Source of the DNA: Kluyvera sichuanensis
GTDB lineage: Bacteria > Pseudomonadota > Gammaproteobacteria > Enterobacterales > Enterobacteriaceae
Length of the DNA: 64,000 nucleotides
Direction: 5' to 3'
Assembly: GCF_014218705.1 (NCBI RefSeq)
Contig: NZ_JABBJF010000015.1
Coordinates: 1-64,000 of the forward strand
Each line of letters begins with the position of its first letter. Position 1 is the first letter of the stretch. Below are positions 53,561-61,326 of this stretch, piece by piece. Made by a program: the position numbers and the translations under genes. Below the pieces are notes generated by a model that saw only the letters and a list, made by a program, of their open reading frames with translations, had not been told where the DNA came from and searched no databases.

Positions 53561-53840
53561 GCTCCACCTCCTGTGTAGCGAGAAAATCACGGCACAGGCC
53601 TTTCGCTTTCAGCTCCTCCAGTACGTGGCTGATATCTTCATGCACATAACTCAGGATCTGAGGCGTATAAAGCTGGCTGAGTCCGTTTATCTCGTGGCGT
53701 CTTAAGTCACAGCCAAAAAAATGCAGGGTCTCACAGGCACGATTGAGTTTATGAAACGATTCGAGGCTCAGGTGCTCACTGACAGCGTTAAGGTCATCAC
53801 GACGCGCTGAGACGGTCTGAGCAGCAGATTGATTATGCAT
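53553..53840 (-). CDS. P4-satellite hypothetical protein
   Basis: 95 residues from ATG 53840 ([17 protein letters not shown]). Helical, with two Cys and the block [23 protein letters not shown]. The longer open frame to 54086 overlaps kil and is not credible. Overlaps both neighbours by 8 bp, as expected in a compact phage operon. Function unknown. Confidence 0.72.
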   Translation of the reverse strand: MHNQSAAQTVSARRDDLNAVSEHLSLESFHKLNRACETLHFFGCDLRRHEINGLSQLYTPQILSYVHEDISHVLEELKAKGLCRDFLATQEVEHV

Positions 53841-54030
53841 GGCACACCCCCGCAACCGGCAGACGGGCAGCAAGGGAAAGGACATATTCCCGAACGAGAG
53901 AACGGCGGGCGGTGCGTTCATCACCGGCAACGGTACGCAGCATGCAGATATGGGGCTTACGGTCAGCACGGCGAATAGCGGCAAACACAAAGATAAATTC
54001 AGGGTGAGACGGGGTGAGGGTCGTAGCCAT
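53833..54030 (-). CDS. kil: Kil/Icd-like small protein behind the immunity RNA
   Basis: 65 residues from ATG 54030 ([26 protein letters not shown]). This frame is often annotated as host cell division inhibitor Icd-like. The GGAG ribosome-binding site is directly next to seqC, the target of the antisense immunity RNA, so its translation and downstream transcription would be repressed in the lysogen. In P4 the kil gene occupies this place and its product blocks division. Confidence 0.7.
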   Translation of the reverse strand: MATTLTPSHPEFIFVFAAIRRADRKPHICMLRTVAGDERTARRSLVREYVLSLAARLPVAGVCHA

Positions 54031-54040
54031 AATGGCAATC

Positions 54041-54080
54041 TCCAATAAGTAGCGGTTACTGCTACCACCGGAGTTCCTAC
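54041..54080 (-). promoter_or_regulatory. seqC-like target of the immunity RNA
   Basis: On the minus strand GTAGGAA (ends 54080) and CTTATTGG (from 54049) are complementary to the two halves of seqB in the immunity RNA, with an extra 17 bases between them. It overlaps the kil leader. Confidence 0.65.
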
Positions 54081-54087
54081 ACTCATG

Positions 54088-54168
54088 GGTGGCAGCCCGG
54101 ACGGGGGTAGGAATACCGGCCTTATTGGAAACCGGCCAGCCCGAAGGCTGCCCCGCCCGGGCTACCAT
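54088..54168 (-). ncRNA. cI: P4 CI-type antisense immunity RNA
   Basis: About 80 nt that fold by an outer stem (GGTAGCCCGGGCGGGG with CCCCGTCCGGGCTGCC), an inner hairpin AGCC-TTCG-GGCT, and expose seqB (CCAATAAGGCCGGTATTCCTAC, 54107-54128). SeqB is complementary to flanking seqA and seqC in the same leader. This is the layout of the P4 CI RNA, which is processed from the left-operon leader and prematurely stops its own transcription. Confidence 0.8.
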
Positions 54169-54262
54169 TATCCGATTAAAACGATGGTGTAAAAACCACC
54201 GCCCTAAAAAAATATGAGCCTGAGCAACGATGTAAAAAAACACGCATGGCGCGTGTTGAGTC

Positions 54263-54287
54263 GCCAATAAGTAACACGGGTTCCTAC
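54263..54287 (-). promoter_or_regulatory. seqA-like target of the immunity RNA
   Basis: On the minus strand GTAGGAACCCGTGTTACTTATTGGC pairs with seqB at both ends (GTAGGAA and CTTATTGG). Located early in the left-operon leader, upstream of the CI RNA, as in P4. Confidence 0.7.
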
Positions 54288-54383
54288 GCCCGGTTGCCGA
54301 TTTTGCGGCAACGGCAAAACTGTACCAGGAAACATACAACAGATGCAAGCCAGAAAAAGGGGCTGTTTGATAGCGGCTCATAT

Positions 54384-54650
54384 TCATGCATCACACTTCC
54401 GGTTGCGATGAGCAACACGTTCCATCATCCATGCCGTGATTTCAGACTGGAGCCAGGCGACATTTTTCCCACCCAGTGAGACCTGAGCAGGAAAAGCATC
54501 ACGGGCGATTAAATCGTAGAGCGTGGAGCGGGACAGACCGCACTGATGAATGACTTCAGGGAGACGTAGAAAACGTTCCTGAACCGGCGCAGAAACCGCC
54601 ATCAGGTGTGTACCAGTGGGGGAAGATGATGCTGATGAAACCGTGTGCAT
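54384..54650 (-). CDS. vis: AlpA/Vis-family transcriptional regulator and excisionase
   Basis: 88 residues from ATG 54650 with GAGG 7 nt upstream; an internal ATG at 54602 is possible. The MerR-like helix-turn-helix is in [26 protein letters not shown], followed by the [14 protein letters not shown] wing as in AlpA and P4 Vis. In P4, Vis regulates late and left promoters and promotes excision. Confidence 0.9.
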   Translation of the reverse strand: MHTVSSASSSPTGTHLMAVSAPVQERFLRLPEVIHQCGLSRSTLYDLIARDAFPAQVSLGGKNVAWLQSEITAWMMERVAHRNRKCDA

Positions 54651-54926
54651 AACGCTACCTCATTAATATCCGCAGAGATCCGAACGTATCCGTCCGGCAT
54701 CGGGTAGCTCTCTATTTTGTGAATATTTTCCTTCAATGCAACAGAGGCTTGTTGTGTCGTGGAGCCATTTTGGCTGTTATTTAAACAGTGTTCTGAAAAT
54801 ATGAAAAATAATTGGCTCATGACGCGCTGAGACGTTCAGAAATAACGATTAATTGATACCGCCTATCAATAGGCGAAAATATAATTATTAAAACAATGAA
54901 TATATGAAAGGTTCTTGCCGAAATCA

Positions 54927-55030
54927 GTGAACAGTAGTGAACAGTTGGTGAACACTTCACTCTCAACTGTTCACTCTTTAATTTACTGTATTACTTATCT
55001 TTTTCTTTAAGGTGAACAGTAGTGAATAGT
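54927..55030. repeat. ori1: ori1-like iteron cluster
   Basis: GTGAACAGT copies at 54927 and 54937, GGTGAACAC at 54947, ACTGTTCAC at 54966, GGTGAACAGT at 55011 and GTGAATAGT at 55022, with the 30-bp AT-rich gap 54975-55008. The distance of about 4.9 kb from the crr-like cluster matches P4, where ori1 and crr are about 4.5 kb apart and both are needed. The region 54651-54926 has no convincing gene. Confidence 0.85.
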
Positions 55031-55105
55031 TATTATTAAAAAAACAAACAGAGAGAGGGTTTTCCTGCGACCTTTCTCTGGCAAGCCGGGTTTTGAAGTC
55101 CTGTT

Positions 55106-55123
55106 TGTGCCATGTCTGCTACA
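55106..55123 (+). promoter_or_regulatory. Ogr/Delta activator site of the sid promoter
   Basis: TGT-GCCATGTCTGCT-ACA fits the TGT-N12-ACA consensus bound by P2 Ogr and P4 Delta, normally centred near -55. That puts the start of transcription near 55170, about 28 bp ahead of the sid ATG. Confidence 0.7.
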
Positions 55124-55197
55124 ACGGCAATGAATCGAGTTGTTGTCTGAGGGACGGCAGAATGGCGTCAGGTTGAAAACACACAGAGAGCCCGACG

Positions 55198-56001
55198 ATG
55201 AAACAAGATTTATTTACCTCAGTAATGAAAACCATTAGCAGCACACAGAATAAGACAATCCGCACGGCCATTGAGAGCGCACTGGATACGATTAATGAGA
55301 AAGCAAACCAGAACGCAGAGACCACAATAAACAACGCACTTGATGCGTTCAGTCAGGCTAAATCTGCACACACGGAAAATATGCTGAAACTGAATGATAT
55401 TGAGGCCGCCATTACCCGCAGCGAGAAAGAACGCCAGAACGCGCTGAATGAGAGTGCTGAAGCTGAGCAGAACTGGCGCACCCGTTTTCGCGAACTACGC
55501 GGCATGATGACCCCGGAGCTGAAAGCCGAACATGGTCAGCGGGTGGCCAGTCGTGAGCTGGCGGAGGAATTCACTGCCCTGATTGCTGAACTGGAAGATG
55601 ATAAGACCCGTACCATGCTGGCGGCCTGCGCATCAGGAGATAAGTACGTCGGCACCCATTTTACGGTGTTCTCTGCCTATGCCCGAAACGAGTGGGCAGC
55701 CGTGATGAAAGACACTCCCCCTGCACTGGTACGCGCTTTTGCTTTACGTCTGCGTGAGCTCAAAATGAGTGGAGAAGAACATCCTCACACTATTCTGATT
55801 CAGGAGCTGGGCGAGAACGTACTGGCACAGAGCCAGTATTACGCATTCAACATGGAGCATGAGCCGGTAATTTCACAGATTGGCCTTTACCGCCCGGCAC
55901 TCACCGGCGTGGATATGAAACTGTATAAAAGCCCTGCCAAGAGGATGTTACGGGCTAAAGAACTGGCACAGCAGAAACAGCCGCAGGGGGTGAAGCCATG
56001 A
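55198..56001 (+). CDS. sid: Sid-like capsid size determination protein
   Basis: 267 residues (P4 Sid: 244). Almost entirely helical; an N-terminal coiled coil (20-105, many Glu/Lys/Ala) is followed by WRTRFRELRGMMTPELKAEHGQRVASRELAEEF and a conserved C-terminal region (QSQYYAFNMEHEPVISQIGLYRPALTGVDMKLY). Sid forms an outer scaffold that makes helper capsid protein assemble into small T=4 heads. Stop overlaps the ogr start. Confidence 0.92.
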   Translation: MKQDLFTSVMKTISSTQNKTIRTAIESALDTINEKANQNAETTINNALDAFSQAKSAHTENMLKLNDIEAAITRSEKERQNALNESAEAEQNWRTRFRELRGMMTPELKAEHGQRVASRELAEEFTALIAELEDDKTRTMLAACASGDKYVGTHFTVFSAYARNEWAAVMKDTPPALVRAFALRLRELKMSGEEHPHTILIQELGENVLAQSQYYAFNMEHEPVISQIGLYRPALTGVDMKLYKSPAKRMLRAKELAQQKQPQGVKP

Positions 56002-56240
56002 TGCGCTGTCCGTACTGCAAACAGGCTGCCCATGTACGCACCAGTCGTTACCTGTCGGATAACGTCAAACAGAGCTATCTCCAGTGCGTCAATGTCTTTT
56101 GCTCCGCCACATTTCGCACCATCGAGTCTATCGACGAGGTGATACGGCCACCGGCAGAAGAAAAGCCCGAACCGCCGCAGACAGCCCCGGCAACACCGCC
56201 CCGGATTAGGGACTGCGCCCGCCCATCGCTGCGCCACTGA
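55998..56240 (+). CDS. ogr: Ogr/Delta zinc-finger late transcription activator
   Basis: 80 residues. One Ogr zinc finger with MRCPYCKQAAHVRTSR and LQCVNVFCSATF (four Cys ligands: CxxC and Cx4C), followed by a Pro-rich tail. P4 Delta has two such domains; this one has a single one like P2 Ogr. It would activate sid and the helper's late genes via RNA polymerase alpha. ATGA overlap with sid. Confidence 0.94.
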   Translation: MMRCPYCKQAAHVRTSRYLSDNVKQSYLQCVNVFCSATFRTIESIDEVIRPPAEEKPEPPQTAPATPPRIRDCARPSLRH

Positions 56241-56255
56241 TTCAGGAGAAAGAAA

Positions 56256-56831
56256 ATGACACGAGCACCACTGGAACAGGCTTTTGAAGCCTGTCAGAAG
56301 AAGAAATCGGACTGGATGAGCAGCAAATCGGCACTGGCACGGGCTGAAATGGCGCTGAAAGAGCGGGAGCTGACCTGTACCCGTTATGAACCAGATACAG
56401 TACAGGCGCTGCGTGATGATATTGACCTGAAAAAATGGGCGGTGAACCAGTCAGCCGGTCAGTACATCCGGTCACATGAGGCCGTGCAGCGTATCAGCAT
56501 TCGTCGCCAGCTCCACGCCTTTATGCAGGTCAGTGGTGATGCGCTGGCCGCAGCACTGGCGCCGGAATTAATGCATCTCAGAGAGCAACCTGAAATCGTC
56601 AGAGAACGGGCTCTCGACCGGGCGGCCGCCAGTATTCGCGAAGCGCTATCGGTTCATCTGGCCAGCGGAAGAGATATTGATTACGCAGAGGATGACTGGG
56701 ATATTCTGACGACCATCGGGTTCCGGCCTGACAGAGCATCCAGAGAAGACAACCGGACAAAATATACACCTGAACAGAGTCAGATTTTCATGTGCCGACA
56801 GGCCACTCAGAAACGCAAAAAATCCGCATAA
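56256..56831 (+). CDS. psu: Psu, polarity suppression and capsid decoration protein
   Basis: 191 residues (P4 Psu: 190). Conserved LEQAFEACQKKKSDWM, KKWAVNQSAGQYIRSHEAVQRISIR, ALAAALAPELMHLREQ and DILTTIGFRPD. It inhibits Rho by blocking its channel and decorates small capsids. 15 bp after ogr in the late operon. The left element carries a broken copy. Confidence 0.95.
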   Translation: MTRAPLEQAFEACQKKKSDWMSSKSALARAEMALKERELTCTRYEPDTVQALRDDIDLKKWAVNQSAGQYIRSHEAVQRISIRRQLHAFMQVSGDALAAALAPELMHLREQPEIVRERALDRAAASIREALSVHLASGRDIDYAEDDWDILTTIGFRPDRASREDNRTKYTPEQSQIFMCRQATQKRKKSA

Positions 56832-57066
56832 AACGTCCCGAAAATACCCGTCTTTTTAAGAAAAATAGCCATGCATGCCTACGCTGCATGGCTTTGCATG
56901 CAAAATACTGAATTTTCCATCCCCTGCCGCACCAGCACTGGCGCGGCCTGAGTCCCTTCATGCAACTGCATTAAAAGCGCCCCCTGAAGCGGGCAGGCGT
57001 GGCGGGGAGAGCATTGCGCGCAGATATAAACTTGTAATTTAAATTATCTGGGCCAACTCCTGTCTC
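56832..57066. other. psu 3' region with cos, homologous to 45323-45513
   Basis: An inverted repeat GCATGCCTACG/GCATGCAAAA-like palindrome (56874-56902) lies ahead of cos. The cohesive end GGCGTGGCGGGGAGAGCATTGCGCGC is at 56996-57021 and equals 45486-45511. Homology between the two satellites stops exactly after GCGCGC, where the cargo regions begin. Confidence 0.82.
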
Positions 57067-59010
57067 TTACTCTGAAGATGATTCATCAAGGTCACTCGCG
57101 TAGTATCGATGTGGTTTTCTATTTTTGTCGATACGAATATGGCCTTCCCTTTCCAGCACTCGACCTCCCCATGCAGAAATCTTCTGTCTTGTACAACCAA
57201 CTGCATCGGCTATTTCACGAGCTGTCATAGCCTCATCAAAAGTTAATTGAGTTATTAAACCCAATATTTTAATTTCAACCTCAGCGAAGTTTCCATGAGT
57301 TACAGGAGCATCCTGATGAATGATTTCAATAAGTTTTTCATCATCTTCGAAACATCTTTTTATTTTGACTTTAATTAGTTCGGTTTCATCATATATTTTA
57401 TTGCAAGCAGGGCATTTGTAACTCTTGCGTTTTGTTTTGACAAAGTATGGATCGTATTTGGCTAGAACTTCGTCATAAATAAATCGTATTGGTGTGTAAT
57501 CATCTTTTTTATTAGCGTATTTAATATTATTTTCTAAGCAAACATCATAATCAATGGCATAGAGATTATAGCTTCCACCATGCTTAGAAACTACATTTTC
57601 GGATATAAAGTGCAGCATGAAATTTTCACATAAGACATTGAGATAATCTCTCCTGGAAGGATCGATCATCAAATGACTTGCTGCTCTATCTGGGAATTTA
57701 TTTTTTTCTTGTAAAGCTTTTTCTATTATTGAGTTCCAAATGTCCATATTAAATGGAGGTATTAAGCCCTTTTTAGAACTTCCAGTAAATTGTTTTTGAT
57801 AAGTTTTTCTTGCACATGTAATGCCATAGTTTATTTCTGCTAAACCAATTTTATGGTCGTGTGAGTTAGCTCTGGCTTGAATGAAAGCATTTTGGAGTAT
57901 TATTCCAATAGTTCTGGATACCCCAAGGGTTTCTCGTGTTATTCGATAGAAAATCTCTTCTCTATTCCCCTTGAATATATCAGTGAATTTTAAATTTGGA
58001 CAAAATTTATCAATTCTTTTATTGATTAATTGCTCTACAAAAACTTGCATTTTGTTAATGCCAGCTATTGCCCCATCAAATCTTTCAACATATTCATTGA
58101 AGTCAAGAGGGATGGCGAAAATATCTCTTCCAATAATTATTTTTTCACCAAAGTCGTACCGATCAGTTATTACGCCGACTTTAAAAAACATCCCGATTCT
58201 TGAGCCTAAGAATGATTTTAATAAAGAACTGAATTTATTTTGTGATTCAGAGTTGAGATCTGAGTATTCATCTAAAAAAATATAAATAGCATCCAGTTTT
58301 GCTTTGTTTTTTATTTGGCTAATCTTGTTCAAGAAATCTTGAACATTTAGGCCTTTTATTTTTGTGTGGCTGCTATTAGTTGATTTTTCAACTGAGTCAG
58401 TGATGCCTGCACTTATCTCCGCCTTGGTAAAATCGGCTTTTGCTGAAAGGTTGACATCGGCTTTGTGTTTGTGTTGATTATTTTCTTCTACTTTTCGGCT
58501 CGTGCTGATTGTTATACCTTCAACAAGTATCTTCTCTATATAGTCAAGATCATCTAGCGCTGGGTTTTCTTTTTTGAAAAGAATAAGATGTTTTTCATTG
58601 TACATCAGTGCTAGCTGTTTTTTTAAAGAGTCGATTATTTGTCTAATGAAGTGAATTTCTATTAACTCTAGATCACTAGTTGAGTCAAAGATATCTATAC
58701 ATGTACTTAAGTCGATAAAAATAGGAAGAACTTTTTTCGTGCCGAGTAAAGAAGTTGTTCCTTTTAACTCAGGTGATATTGATTTTAAACACTCATAATA
58801 TCCACGAAGTAGATTTGTTGTCTTTCCTGTTCCACGACGACCAGATATGAAGTTGTCTTGTTTTTGGAGTAAGCCGTTTAATATTCCAAAGTAATCAATG
58901 AAATAATCCTCAAGAAGAGAAAGTTCCTTGATGTTATCAAGTGAAATATAGTCAGCTCGCAAGATTGAATTAAATGCTGTGCTAATGTTATCTGTATCTA
59001 ATGCATTCAT
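57067..59010 (-). CDS. P-loop ATPase with C-terminal zinc-knuckle and winged helix (satellite cargo)
   Basis: 647 residues. Walker A GRRGTGKTT (57-65), Walker B IYIFLDEYSDL (242-252), then a sensor-like FFKVGVITDRYDFGEK: an ORC/STAND-like AAA fold. A charged insertion (about 165-215, ADVNLSAKADFTKAEISAGI) splits the P-loop domain. Late features are CPACNKIYDE (one CxxC, about 555) and a helix-turn-helix TAREIADAVGCTRQKISAWGGRVLEREGHIRI (about 597-630). ATGA overlap with int, so it is made from the int mRNA. About 33% GC. Occupies the psu-int hotspot known to carry anti-phage genes; a single-gene defence role is likely but unproven. Resembles ATPases of the Sll1717 kind. Confidence 0.8.
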   Translation of the reverse strand: MNALDTDNISTAFNSILRADYISLDNIKELSLLEDYFIDYFGILNGLLQKQDNFISGRRGTGKTTNLLRGYYECLKSISPELKGTTSLLGTKKVLPIFIDLSTCIDIFDSTSDLELIEIHFIRQIIDSLKKQLALMYNEKHLILFKKENPALDDLDYIEKILVEGITISTSRKVEENNQHKHKADVNLSAKADFTKAEISAGITDSVEKSTNSSHTKIKGLNVQDFLNKISQIKNKAKLDAIYIFLDEYSDLNSESQNKFSSLLKSFLGSRIGMFFKVGVITDRYDFGEKIIIGRDIFAIPLDFNEYVERFDGAIAGINKMQVFVEQLINKRIDKFCPNLKFTDIFKGNREEIFYRITRETLGVSRTIGIILQNAFIQARANSHDHKIGLAEINYGITCARKTYQKQFTGSSKKGLIPPFNMDIWNSIIEKALQEKNKFPDRAASHLMIDPSRRDYLNVLCENFMLHFISENVVSKHGGSYNLYAIDYDVCLENNIKYANKKDDYTPIRFIYDEVLAKYDPYFVKTKRKSYKCPACNKIYDETELIKVKIKRCFEDDEKLIEIIHQDAPVTHGNFAEVEIKILGLITQLTFDEAMTAREIADAVGCTRQKISAWGGRVLEREGHIRIDKNRKPHRYYASDLDESSSE

Positions 59011-60224
59011 ATTAACGGTCCTTCATTAATTTTTTTCATATTAACTATGTATTGTCCCCACCAGTTCATCAGATCCTTGCGGAGAGTGAGATAATTTGAC
59101 CGATTATAGGCTCGTCTTATCTCATTTTTATCAGAATGCGCTAGTGCGGCTTCAATGACATCAGCATTAAACAAAGCTTCATTCATTGCCGTACTCGCGA
59201 TTGAGCGTAAACCATGAGCAACTAATTTTCCACCATATCCAATCCGTTTTAAAGCAGCATTAGCGGTCTGACTATTCATTGGTTGCTTTGGATCATTTCT
59301 GCTCGGAAAAACATGCTCTCGATGAGAGCTGATAGGTTTCAACACTTCAAGTATACCCAAAGCCTGGGATGATAAAGGAACTATGTGTTCCCGCTTAGCT
59401 TTCATCCGTTCGGCTGGAATAGTCCAGAGCTTTGCATCGAGATCGATCTCTGCCCAACGAGTACCGGAGGCTTCAGAAGGGCGCACAAGAGTCAGGAGCT
59501 GCCACTCAATTAGACAGCGAGTCGAAACAGAGAGGTTTGACATCATCAAAGAGCGCATGAGTTTTGGTAATTCTTCAGGTCGTAGCGTTGGCATGTTTTG
59601 CTTTTTGGGTTTCTCAAAGGCCATACCAATACCAGATGCAGGGTTGGCATCAATCAGACCGGTGTTTACGGCATAAATCATTATCTCGTTAATACGCTGT
59701 ACCAGTCGACGTACAGTCTCAAGCGCCCCACGAGCTTTGATTGGCTCAAGTGCTTCAACCAATGTACGGGCTTTGATTTGCTGAACGGGGAGCTCGCCGA
59801 TGGCTGGGAATACATCTTTCTCCAGCGAGCGCCAAATGTCTTTTGCGTAATCAGGGGTAACGCTTTTGCTTTTGAGTTGGAACCAGTTAGCGGCGACCGT
59901 TGAAAAAATACTGTCCAGAGCGATTTGCTGCTGTTCCTCTGCTACTTCGGCCTGAATTTGTGGGTCAATTCCGTTGGCTAACAAGGTAAGGTAATCCGCT
60001 CTTAACCCTCGGGCGTCAGCAAGTGAAAGGGCGGGGAAAGCACCAAGCCCCATCATTGTCCGCTGTTTTGTCGCTGGACGTTGATAACGGAAACGCCAGA
60101 GCTTTTTCCCGCTAGTTTTCACTATCAGGAAAAGGCCATCGCCATCATGCAGCGTTAGATCCTTCTCTAACGCTTTAGCGCGCAGAACTTCGGTGTTGGT
60201 AAGGGGGCGTGTTGTCCGTGCCAC
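59007..60224 (-). CDS. int: P4-type tyrosine integrase (right element)
   Basis: 405 residues. N-terminal DUF4102 domain, catalytic Arg in LLTLVRPSEAS, HGLRSIAST, and Tyr in NRSNYLTLRK. Sits next to the tmRNA 3' end, its attB. Stop overlaps the ATPase start. Upstream arm-type sites abut the promoter, so integrase likely autoregulates the int-ATPase transcript. Confidence 0.96.
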   Translation of the reverse strand: MARTTRPLTNTEVLRAKALEKDLTLHDGDGLFLIVKTSGKKLWRFRYQRPATKQRTMMGLGAFPALSLADARGLRADYLTLLANGIDPQIQAEVAEEQQQIALDSIFSTVAANWFQLKSKSVTPDYAKDIWRSLEKDVFPAIGELPVQQIKARTLVEALEPIKARGALETVRRLVQRINEIMIYAVNTGLIDANPASGIGMAFEKPKKQNMPTLRPEELPKLMRSLMMSNLSVSTRCLIEWQLLTLVRPSEASGTRWAEIDLDAKLWTIPAERMKAKREHIVPLSSQALGILEVLKPISSHREHVFPSRNDPKQPMNSQTANAALKRIGYGGKLVAHGLRSIASTAMNEALFNADVIEAALAHSDKNEIRRAYNRSNYLTLRKDLMNWWGQYIVNMKKINEGPLI

Positions 60225-60246
60225 TGTGGCCGCTCCTTCATGAATT

Positions 60247-60294
60247 GGTATACGCTTTTAGGTATACATCCTACCGTATACCTAAACGTATACC
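60247..60294. promoter_or_regulatory. Right arm-type integrase sites
   Basis: GGTATAC at 60247 and 60261 and inverted GTATACC at 60276 and 60288, spaced 12-15 bp, between int and the tmRNA terminator. The same word occurs in the left arm at 49863. Confidence 0.7.
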
Positions 60295-60343
60295 AATAAT
60301 CACCGGATTTAGCCGGATGTTCTCGGACAACGACAGACACAAA

Positions 60344-60373
60344 AAAGCCCGCAGGGCTTGTGCCGTGCGGGCT
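60344..60373 (-). terminator. tmRNA terminator
   Basis: On the minus strand AAAGCCCGCA...TGCGGGCTTT followed by TTTTGTG, 36 bp after the tmRNA 3' end. Versions of this hairpin recur in the two att blocks to the left. Confidence 0.9.
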
Positions 60374-60408
60374 TTCTGTACTTCACCGGACGTATCCGGA
60401 TTATGATT

Positions 60409-60771
60409 TGGTGGAGCTGGCGGGAGTTGAACCCGCGTCCGAAATTCCTACATCCTCGGCACTACATGCTTAGTCAGTCTTTACATTCGCCTGGCACCTG
60501 CGGACAGACACGCCACTACCAGACTAGCCTGATTAGTTTTAACGCTTCAACCCCAGGCAGGGCTTCCACGCGATCTCTTTTGGGTTTGACCTCTCTTTGA
60601 TCCCCGTCTTAAGAGCGGAAGCTAGGGAGAGAGGGCTCAGAGCAGGTTATTAAGCTGCTAAAGCGTAGTTTTCGTCGTTTGCGACTATTTTTTGCGGCTT
60701 TTTACGAGGCCAACCGCCCCTCGGCATGCACCTTGGGTTTCGCAAATCCCGTCGAATCCAGAATCAGCCCC
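60409..60771 (-). ncRNA. ssrA: tmRNA (ssrA)
   Basis: 363 nt from GGGGCTGATTC to the CCA end (CCAGCTCCACCA). The tag frame at 60650-60682 reads GCA AAC GAC GAA AAC TAC GCT TTA GCA GCT TAA, i.e. ANDENYALAA. Rescues stalled ribosomes with SmpB. The 3' end is the integration site of the satellites; the integrated element restores it. TTATACT upstream is a plausible -10. Confidence 0.98.
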
Positions 60772-61326
60772 AATAGTGTGGCAGCAAGTATAACAGATTT
60801 GTTATGCGGCATACCAGCCCAGATTGTGGTGGGGTGTTGATATGGAAGATATGGCTAGAATGTGAACAGACGCCGTGCAGCAGCTACGGTCTCTGTTTTT
60901 GCGTTTATGGCTATAGAAACGTATCGATGAAAGAATATTAAAATAGAAACATGATATATCATATATATTCCAAATATTATTTTTAACGTGTTGATTATTT
61001 AAATTTTAATTAATTTTCTTCTATCACTGATTTAGTCATACTTAACTTATTTTTTGATAATTGAGATATATATTGTACATCGTGAAAAATAACAATATTT
61101 TGTTACCTTTGCATTTGCCTATACATAGAACATTGTATATATGTGTTTATATTGCTGTTTTTTAATTTCAATGTTAATTGGTTGTTTTTCCTTTAAAAAC
61201 AACTAGATGAGATTTAAGTTGTAGTGTGTAGCAGAAGTCATAAATTTCACAAATTTAATACTGTGCGTTAGCTCTCGTATAGACGAGGGTTGATGACCAT
61301 ATTCGAAATTTTTTCGAGGTGAATCT
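60772..61326. other. AT-rich promoter region of the adhesin gene
   Basis: About 550 bp, strongly AT-rich from 60930 on (many TATA/ATAT runs), with no gene on either strand. It resembles H-NS-bound upstream regions of surface-adhesin genes. A GAGGTG ribosome-binding site lies 7 nt ahead of the adhesin ATG. Confidence 0.65.

Larger units (their letters stand above)
49800..60409. mobile_element. Complete P4-like satellite (right element) integrated in ssrA
   Basis: About 10.6 kb in P4 order: att, arm sites, crr, alpha replicase, DUF5375, derepression-like gene, two small genes, kil, antisense immunity RNA, vis/alpA, ori1, sid, ogr/delta, psu, cos, cargo ATPase, int, arm sites, att in the tmRNA 3' end. 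Such satellites replicate autonomously and use a P2-like helper for capsids, which Sid forces to a smaller size. All modules look intact. Confidence 0.94.

Noticed and set aside
53833-54387. 184-residue Icd-like protein as a whole
   Set aside because: Two thirds of it cover seqA, CI RNA and seqC of the immunity region; the credible protein is the last 65 codons from 54030.
54602-54820. 72-codon minus-strand frame overlapping vis
   Set aside because: Runs through the vis leader and start in another frame with no ribosome-binding site; vis has a strong one.
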